From Platanthera guangdongensis (taxonomy: Eukaryota > Streptophyta > Magnoliopsida > Asparagales > Orchidaceae): a stretch of 64,000 bases of DNA. The notes under the pieces were generated by a model. It did not search any database. It was given only the letters and a program-made list of their open reading frames with translations, and was not told where the DNA came from. Below are positions 56,047-64,000 of this stretch, one piece after another (the stretch's first letter is position 1; each line of letters opens with the position of its first letter). A program made the position numbers and the translations under genes. The stretch spans positions 189,972,375-190,036,374 of the forward strand of contig CM077150.1 of the NCBI GenBank assembly GCA_039583875.1, given 5' to 3'.

Positions 56047-59000
56047 TCTGTTTTGCAGGTGAGTCCAAGTGGCCATGCCCCAATATGGTACTTGGACAGT
56101 GGATGTTCCAGACACATGACTGGAATAAGGGGATTGCTAAAGGACTACACACCTATCAAGGATGGTCCAAAAGTCACCTTTGGTGGTTCTGAAAAGGGAA
56201 TCATCAAGGGTTTTGGTAACATTTCTAGCTCCCATATAACTATTACTCAAGTGGCTTATGTTAAAGGTTTGAAACATAACCTTATTAGTATAAGTCAATT
56301 GAGTGATATATGATATGACATCTCATTTGTCAAAGATGGTTGTCATATCAGGAGATTAAATGATCAAGAGATCATTTTGACTGGTTATAGAAAAAGAAAT
56401 GTCTATTGCCTAGACATTATGTGTGAGAACAATGGTTCTCCAGTGTGTCTTGTAGCTGATGAGAAAGTCTCTCATTGTGTCAAATGGCACAAGAGGCTAG
56501 CCCATCTCAACTACAAGACAATTGGTCAACTCTTTAGCAAAGAGTTAGTGAGGAATGATCCTCAAGTTAAGTGTATTAAAGATGGAATATGCTCAGCTTG
56601 TCAAAAGGGCAAGCAGACTAGATCCACCTTTAGTAGCATTGAAAACAAAGATGCTGTGAGGTGTTTATACCTCTTGCATATGGATCTCTTTGGTCCTATG
56701 CCAGTTCACAGCCTAGGTAGGAAGGTCTATACCTTTGTAGTTGTAGATGACTACTCAAGATTTTCCTGGGTGTTCTTCCTTAGACAGAAATCTGAAACAC
56801 CTAGTATCTTCTATAGCTTTGTCAAACAAATTCAGAATGAACTAGACAGTACAATGGTCAAAATAAGAAGTGACCATGGTACTGAATTTCAGTCTGATAG
56901 TATGGCAAAACTATGTGAAGAATTTGGGATATTTCAAGAGTTTTCTTCACCAAGAACACCTCAGCAAAATGGCATTGCTAAGAGGCAAAATAGAAGCTTG
57001 ATTGAGGCTGGTAGAACCCTATTAAGTGATACATCTCTACCAGAATATTTCTGGGCTGAGGCAGTTAATACTGCATGCCATGTAATTAATAGGGCTACCA
57101 TTACTAAAAGCCACAATAAGATCCCCTATGAGATTGTGAAAGGCAGAAAACCAAACCTATCCTATTTCAGGATCTTTGGTTGTAAGTGCTTTATACTTAA
57201 CAATGGAAAGTCTTACTTGACTAAGTTTGCTGCCAAGTCCCAAGAGGGGATCTTTGTTGGGTACAGCAACAACAGTAAGGCTTATAGGGTCTACAACTTG
57301 TCTACTCAAGTTGTAGAAGAGTCTGTACATGTAGTATTTGATGAAACTAGACTTATTAACAATGAGTTATCTAGTAGTATTTGCAGCTCCACAGGTGTGA
57401 CTGAGAAGATGGACAAGCTCACTATAGAAGAAGGACCTACTGCAAGACAGCAGGTAGAAGATAGTGGTTGTTGTCCAGGGGGAGTACTACATGTACCTAA
57501 TGCAGAAGAAGTCCAAGGAGTGCAGCAAGTTGAAGAAATTGAAGAAGTTCAACCTGAAGCCAGGATGCCTCCAGCTAATAGGCATTTTAGAGATCATCCA
57601 GCAGATCAAATCATTGGTGATCTAAGACAAGGGGTACAAACTAGGAGCAGAAATCTGAGTGCAGCACTCTTCTCCAGTTTTCTATCCCAAGTAGAGCCAA
57701 AGAAGTTTGAAGAAGCCATCCTAGACCCTCATTGGATTGAGGCAATGCAAGAAGAGCTGAATCAGTTCAAGAGGTGCAAAGTCTGGGAGCTTGTTCCTAA
57801 ACCAAAATACCACAACATAATTGGGACCAAGTGGATCTTTAGGAACAAGATGGATGAACATGGAGTAATTATCAAGAACAAAGCTAGATTGGTTGCTAAA
57901 GGATATAGGGAGGAAGAAGGTAATGACTTTGATCAAACCTTTCCTCCAGTAGCCAGACTGGAAGCCATAAGAATGTTCCTGGCCTATGCAACCTTTCAAG
58001 GAATTAAAGTCTACCAAATGGATGTTAAGTCAGCCTTTCTTAATGGTAATCTAAAGGAAGAGGTCTATGTGGAACAGCCATCAGGTTTTGTTGATTCAAC
58101 TCAACCTAATCATGTCTATAGACTTAGGAAAGCTTTGTATGGGTTAAAGCAAGCCCCTAGGGCTTGGTATGAAATCCTGTCTAGTTTCCTCATTGAGAAT
58201 AAATTCACAAGGGGGAAAATAGACAAGACTCTATTCCTTAGGGAATCTAGAGGCAAGATAATACTAGTCCAAATATATGTAGATGACATCATATTTTGGT
58301 CTACTGAAAGTAGTCTTTGCAAAAAGTTTGCAAAACTAATGCAAGGATAGTTTGAGATGAGTAGTATGGTGGAACTTAAGTTCTTCTTGGGTCTCCAAGT
58401 TAGACAGACTGAGAATGGTTTATCCATATGCCAATCTAAGTTCACCCTAGAACTCATAAGGAAGTATGGTATGGATTCATCCAGTACCATGAAGTCTCCT
58501 ATGGGGTCAAGTATGTCTCTTAGCAAGGATGATGCAGGGAAACCTGTAGATGAGACTTTGTATAGAGGGATAGTTGGCTCCCTACTCTATTTGACTAAAA
58601 GTAGACCAGATATCATGTATGCTACATGTGTCTGTGCTAGGTACCAAGCATGCCCTAAAGAGTCTCATTTGACTACAGTCAAAAGGATATTGAGATATCT
58701 AAAGGGCACTCCTTATCTAGGCCTTTGGTACCCTAGGAATGGAGACTTTGAACTAACAGGGTATTCAGATGCAGATTTTGCAGGATGCAAAGAAGACAGA
58801 AAAAGTACATCTAGAACCTGTCAATTCCTAGGTGGAAGACTGATTTCATGGAGTAGCAAGAAGCAAACAAGTGTGGTTATCTCCACTGCAGAATCAGAAT
58901 ATGTGGCTGCAGGAAGTTGCTGTGCTCAACTTCTATGGATACAACATCAGCTTGAGGACTATGGAATTCAGGTAAGTAGAACTCCACTATTTTGTGATTC

Positions 59001-59220
59001 TACTAGTGATATATCAATTGCAAACAATCCTGTTTCCCATAGTAGAACTAAACATATTGAAATTAAATATCATTTTCTAAGGGAACATGTAGAAAAAGAA
59101 GATATTTTACTAGAGTATGTTAAGACAGATAATCAACTAGCTGATATGTATACCAAGCCTTTAGAAGAAACATAGTTCAATAGGTTTAAAATTGAACTAG
59201 GTATGTTAAACTTAGAATAA
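56047..59220 (+). pseudogene. pol: S2 pol (PR-IN-RT-RH), several nonsense codons
   Basis: Same motifs as S1: [22 protein letters not shown], integrase [19 protein letters not shown] and YVDDIIFW (Gly changed to Trp after DDII), RNase [10 protein letters not shown] and AESEYVAAG. In-frame stops at 56311 (TGA), 58348 (TAG) and 59173 (TAG). The conserved integrase AERKNR reads AKRQNR, so the catalytic Glu is replaced by Lys. Dead. Confidence 0.93.
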
Positions 59221-59246
59221 GTTTATAGAAATGGCTAAGTAAAAAG

Positions 59247-59693
59247 GAGTCGACACACAGAGATATCTGTGTCGACACAGAAAAGTGGTGTCGACACTTC
59301 AGAGAAAAGGTGTCGACACATCTAGGAAGTTGGTGTCGACACTTCAGAAAATTAGTGTCGACACATGATAAGTAGGTGTCGACACATCCAAGGTGGTGTC
59401 GACACTTAGACTTTATGCAGACTTAGTGAAGTAATATCTCGAATAAGTGTCGAGCTAAGCGGTGTTGACACATAAACAAGTGTCGACACATATATTCTGT
59501 TGACTAAACTTGTGTCGACACATAGTTGTCGAGATATTATAAGTCTGTGTCGACACTTATCAACAGTGTCGACATAATTTAAGTTAGTTAACCCGCTCTT
59601 TCATCTTCAAACCTAGAAAGTTATAAATAGGATTTCGCCATTGTATGTCGACACGCTCACTAAAGTTTCGAGACCAAACTTGTGTGTCGACAC
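59247..59693 (+). promoter_or_regulatory. Internal array and TATA box upstream of S2 ORF3
   Basis: GTGTCGACAC units with ~20-bp spacing and TATAAATA at 59622-59629, 106 bp before the ATG at 59728. The flanking sequence has diverged from S1/S3, but the array, box and distance are kept. Confidence 0.74.
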
Positions 59694-59727
59694 CTCTCTT
59701 CTCTCATTTCAAATTCTTCAAACCCTA

Positions 59728-62558
59728 ATGGCGCCAAAGCTCGAGGAGAACGTGAACGAAGGCTATGAACTGGTGCGACATGCGTTTGACGACGCAGAAT
59801 CGGAAATCAAGGATGTAGTAACCCTAGTTGTAGACTCAGGGTTAGAATTTCTTGTTTTAGAGCCGACTAAGATTTCGAAGAAAGAAGTTCTAGAGTTTCT
59901 GAATGGAGCAACCCTAGACGAATCTGGATTCAAGATCAAGTCAAGGGTACATGGAGAAAAGGTGAAGGTCTCACCTAAGAGTTTGAGAAAGGTCCTAAAT
60001 CTACTAAGGACAAAAGAAGAAGATAAAGTTACTGCCTCTAAGACCAGAGAAGCATTAACTTGGTGTGGTCTAGATTCCAAGCTGAAAATTGGATCTGTAT
60101 TCAATAGGAAAGGCATGAACAGTCAGGGGAAATTTCTCTCAGAAATTGTTGGCAAAGTTATCCTGTGCAAGTCTGGAGGACATGACAGGATTTCAGCTTA
60201 TATGTTCAGCATCATGACAAGGATTATCTTTCAACTAACTACTGATTGGTCTGCAGTATTATTTGAGAAGATTAAGGAGAGTATGAAGAAACCCAATTTG
60301 GGTAGAATACTAAGTTTATACCTAGCTGGTAGTATACTAGAGGTTATGAGTCAAGCTGCTGGAACTAAGATCAACCATATGAGAAAGATGGACATAAGGA
60401 TCTTCTCCAGATGGGATAGGGTTTTGTCTAAGGAGATGCCAACACCAGAGAAAATAACTCGCGAGAAGGAAACCCCACTCAAGAAGAAGAATATAGCTCC
60501 AGTAGCTCAAGAATCATCAAGTAGTTCAGAAGAACAAGTTGTCTTCACTCCTGATGAAGAAGACACTGGAGATGCTGGGAAGTCTCCAGCTCAACAAGTA
60601 GTTGCTGAGAGGCAGGGGGAGCTAACTTAAGCTAGCCACTTACACCAGGATTCAGTCCAGGGGGAGCCACTAGTTGTGGAAGAGCCAACTCCACTAGAGA
60701 GTGAGCAAGCAACCCACACTATCCTTGAGGTAATCTCAGAAATCAATCAATTAGATTTCCTTATTGAGAGTGAAGTTATAATTGACAACTTATCTGATGT
60801 TAATCAGCAACCTCAGATTGATAGTCAACTCCCAGATATTGTCATGGAGGACACATCTGTTGCAGCTCAAGTTGTATCTGATCAAGTAACTGATGAGATA
60901 AGAGAATCTCCATCTCTTCCTCAACAAGAATTTACTATGGAAGATCTCTTCCTTAATCTGGACCAAGCTGACTTTGAGAAGGAAAGTACTGCTGCTGAGG
61001 GGGAGAATGCTCAAGTTCAGGGGGAGCAAGTAGTAATTGTTGAAGAACCTACAAGGACAGAGCCTGAGAAGCCAAACGATGTTCAGGAGCTACCTAAGGA
61101 GAGGGTAGAAATAGCAAGCACATCTGCTTCTGAAGATGAGGAGGCTACAAGGGCAAAGAAAAGGAAATTTCAAGTATTTAAAAGAAGGAGCCAGAATTAT
61201 AAGAAGGCTTTACAAACTATTGCACCACAGCCTATATCACAGCTAGCACCAACTGTAGATTACAGTGCTTTGATGGTTGCTATGCAAATCAAGCTTGATG
61301 AGCACAGGAAAGCCATAAAAACATATGTGGATGAGGGGCATAAGTCTTTACAGTTTGATCTGGCCCAGGACATTAAGTCCATAAGATTTGAGATGAATCT
61401 CAATAAGAAGGAGATGACTGACTACTTCCACAAGGGAGGGAATGCAGTAGTCTACTTAGCTACTCATCAGGAGAAAATAAAAACTCAAGTAGATGACATT
61501 GCACTGAAGCAAGGTATGTTCTTGAGAACCAGATCAGAATGAATGACAACTTAACAGCTTCCCACAATGCCATTGTCACAGAGATGAAGAACATAGCTGC
61601 TGGACTGACTACTTCTAATGCTACTGCTAAGGCAGAGTTTGATAAAGCATTGCAAAAGAGTTTAACTGATGTTACTTCTGCTATTCAAGATTCTCAGAAT
61701 TTGATAACTGAAAAACTCCAAAGGTTGAAACCTTTCTTTAAAGATGGAGTAAACTATTTGGATGCCCAGGTAAGATTTCAAAAGGATGATCTAAGAGATC
61801 ACATGGAAAGAGAAGTCATAAAGGGGGAGAGGGTGTTAGTCAAAGCCAGCTCTGATCATGCCAAGTGGATTTCTAATTCTATTAGAGCAACTCTTGGTTA
61901 TCCTCCTTTATGTGATGATGACAATGTAGCAGAATCTGGGATACATCCTGCATATCTAGGAGGGGAGCAACCTGAAGTGGCTCAAGTAATCTACCCTCCT
62001 CCAGATTTTGATATGGTACAAGATAACATACAGTCTATGTATAGCCCACCTGAGGGACAGCACAATGTTATCATAGAGAAGGTGGTTCAGCCAGTATCTG
62101 AGGCTATGCAAGAAGCTTTGCTGAAAGAACAAGAAGCTAGATTGTCTAAGAAAAGGTTCAGAGAGCAAGCTGAACAAAGGCCTGACTTTGAGCAGTGGAG
62201 CCCCACTTCAAGAAACATTATCTTAACTGCATGGAAGGCTGCAAAAGATAATATTCAAGATAAAAACAAATGGTTTTCTGAACTAGAGTGGAGAAAGCAT
62301 GAATCAAGGCAAGAAGCCATAGTGCAATATAGAAGAAAGGCAAAGATGGGAAAGCTACCTCGTACTGCCCAGGAGCCTAGCAAGTACATTCCCAAGCCTT
62401 ATCACTACTTTGAGAGGCAAAAGATTAAAGCTGAAGAGCAAAAGAAGAAGGATCTTAAAGGCAAGAAGCCTGTTGATACTGAAGATGCTGAAGCCCCTGT
62501 ACAAGCCAAGATATAGTCTGGAAAGGGCATAGTGATCAAGGATGCTGAACAAAAATAG
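59728..62558 (+). pseudogene. S2 ORF3, broken
   Basis: MAPKLEENVNEGYELVRH start. The N-terminal domain and coiled coil are as in S1/S3. The basic patch is weaker (PLKKKNIAP). Stops at 60628 (TAA, from CAA) and 62514 (TAG, from CAG), and a 1-nt deletion near 61514 (GGTATG against GGATATG) that shifts the frame. The true end by alignment is 62558. The diverged sequence still aligns over its full length, so the domain layout is old. Confidence 0.85.
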
Positions 62559-62833
62559 AATAGAATTTTCTTCAGTTTACAATTGTAATCTTTTGATTTT
62601 AAACACTTTGTAAACTTTTGAAAAATGAATATGACAAAGCTGTTAGAACAATGTGCTGCGTGATATATTTATTTCATAATTGTTCTGAGATGTTATCTGT
62701 GTATACATGTTTTGTTTGATACATGTTTATGTTTGCACTGTTATATAATCCTGCTTTACATCATGCTATGATTTTATTCTCTATGGTGTATATCATTGAC
62801 TAAGGGTTATGACTTCTCCAAATAGGGGGAGAT
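62559..62833 (+). other. S2 3' untranslated region and polypurine tract
   Basis: AT-rich, no gene. AATAGGGGGAGA at 62821-62832. Confidence 0.85.
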
Positions 62834-64000
62834 TGTTGGGTACATTGGTTCTAATGTACCTGATTTGAAGAAGCCTCACCCTACTCAATGATATACATTA
62901 AAATGTATTTGATGTATTTTGAGTTGCCTTGTGCAGGTTAAGTATTTGCAGGAAAGATGAAAAAGTTTCCAAGTCCATGTGTCGACACCTAGAGGGAAAG
63001 TGTCGAGACTTAAGAAGACTTGTGTCGACACCCAGGCAAGCAGTGTCGACACTTGGAGTACTTGTGTCGACACCAGGTATGTAGAGTCGACACCAGACAG
63101 AAAGTGTCGACACAAGGAGCTGTGTCGACACTCAATGAAGAAAAGTCCAGTGAAGCTGTGTCGACACTTAGAAGCAGTGTCGACACCCAGAGGAACTGTG
63201 TCTACATCAGAAAGTGTCGACACTTGGAGGCTGTGTCGACACTCAGCAAAGTCAGCAGAGTCTAAGTATAAGTGTCGACATAATAAAGAATGTGTCGACA
63301 CTCAGCAGAAGACTCAACACTTGAAGAAAGTGTCGACACAAGAAAGAATGTGTCGACACTTAGTAGAAGACTCAACATTTGAAGAAAGTGTCGACACAAG
63401 GAGCTGTGTCAACACTTAGCAAAGTTCAACAAAATTCTAAGTACAAGTGTCGACACTAAGGAGATGTGTCGACACTCAGCCAGAGTCTCAACAGAAGAAG
63501 AACATGTCGACACAAGGAGCAGTGTCGACACTCAGCAAGTATCAACACAGAAGGCATGTGTCGACACCAAGAATATGTGTCGACACTGAACAAGTTCAAC
63601 ACATGAAGATGTGTCGACACAAAGGAGTTGTGTCGACACTTACAAGAATTCAACAAAGTACTGATGAACAAAGAGTTGTGTCGACACTCAATATCAGTGT
63701 CGACACATATTGAAGAAGCTGTGTCGAGAAGAGAATTCTACAACACAAGGAGTTATGTCGACACCTTGAAGGCTAGTGTCGACACTTTGTCAACTTGTGT
63801 CGACACTTAGTCTATAAGTGTCGACACTTAAAGACAGACAGTCTCGACACTTTCAGACAGTTACAGTTATTTCAAGAACTGACTGGATGACTTGACAGCT
63901 GCCGTTCCAGCCGGTCTGCTGCACCTGTCAGAGATGTCAGAAATCAGTTAGGAACCGGACCAGCCAGTTACCATGAAAAAGGCCTATAAATAGGCTTATA
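62834..64000 (+). repeat. S2 3' LTR (partial)
   Basis: Begins TGTTGGGTACATTGGTTC and matches 39123-40290. Array 62979-63850, TATAAATA 63985-63992. The rest is outside the window. Confidence 0.92.

Larger units (their letters stand above)
39123..64000 (+). mobile_element. S2: SIRE/Maximus-type copia element of a second subfamily, interrupted by S3
   Basis: Same layout as S1, but the LTR starts TGTTAGGGTACATTGGTTC and differs throughout from S1/S3. The preceding bases gaagg would be its duplication; the right end lies outside the window. S3 is inserted at 42472. Several stops and one frameshift make it the oldest SIRE here. Confidence 0.93.

Overview
The window is plant nuclear DNA made entirely of nested LTR retrotransposons. 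Plant origin is shown by chromodomain Ty3/gypsy elements of the Tekay (Del) type, Ty1/copia elements of the SIRE/Maximus type with a third ORF, a Tat/Ogre-type gypsy remnant with an antisense ORF, and initiator-Met-type primer sites. I see no host gene, rRNA or tRNA gene. The species cannot be told from the sequence.

Layout, oldest to youngest. D (Tat-type gypsy, + strand) survives only at 37529-39122: the integrase end plus an antisense plant-transposon-type ORF. A (Tekay-like, + strand, decayed) sits in D: 5' LTR 1-2077 (its start lies outside the window), gag-pol 2298-6713, tail 35081-35232, 3' LTR 35233-37528. A is split by a minus-strand complex of two related gypsy elements: C, of which only LTR sequence remains (6714-11425), and B (24275-35080, nearly intact). 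About 46 nt of A and the first ~0.7 kb of B's left LTR are missing, which suggests two neighbouring insertions fused by a deletion. S1 (SIRE, 11426-24269, TSD GTCCT) sits exactly on that C/B junction. To the right, S2 (SIRE, 39123 to beyond 64000) entered the antisense ORF of D, and S3 (SIRE, 42472-55236, TSD AAGTC) entered the gag gene of S2.

Three results stand out. (1) In both Tekay-like elements the reading frame makes best sense if gag starts inside the LTR: a short ATG exon with a splice donor in the LTR, an intron covering U5 and the primer site, then the rest of gag. A second small GT-AG intron lies at the same place and phase between gag and protease in A and B. (2) The SIRE LTRs carry arrays of the palindrome GTGTCGACAC spaced about 20-21 bp apart, just upstream of a TATA box. 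The same array plus a TATAAATA box is repeated inside the element, exactly 106 bp upstream of the ORF3 start codon in all three copies, which looks like an internal promoter. (3) The gypsy LTRs of A and B carry unrelated but similar palindrome arrays built on GTGTC/GACAC in the same promoter-proximal place. This points to convergence of three element families on one cis-regulatory design.

ORF3 of the SIREs (about 930-960 codons) has a basic PKKKRK-type nuclear signal in S1, long coiled coils and no clear membrane segment. It therefore does not look like an envelope protein. S3 has intact gag and ORF3 but two stops in pol. B has an intact pol and an almost intact gag with a single -1 frame change.
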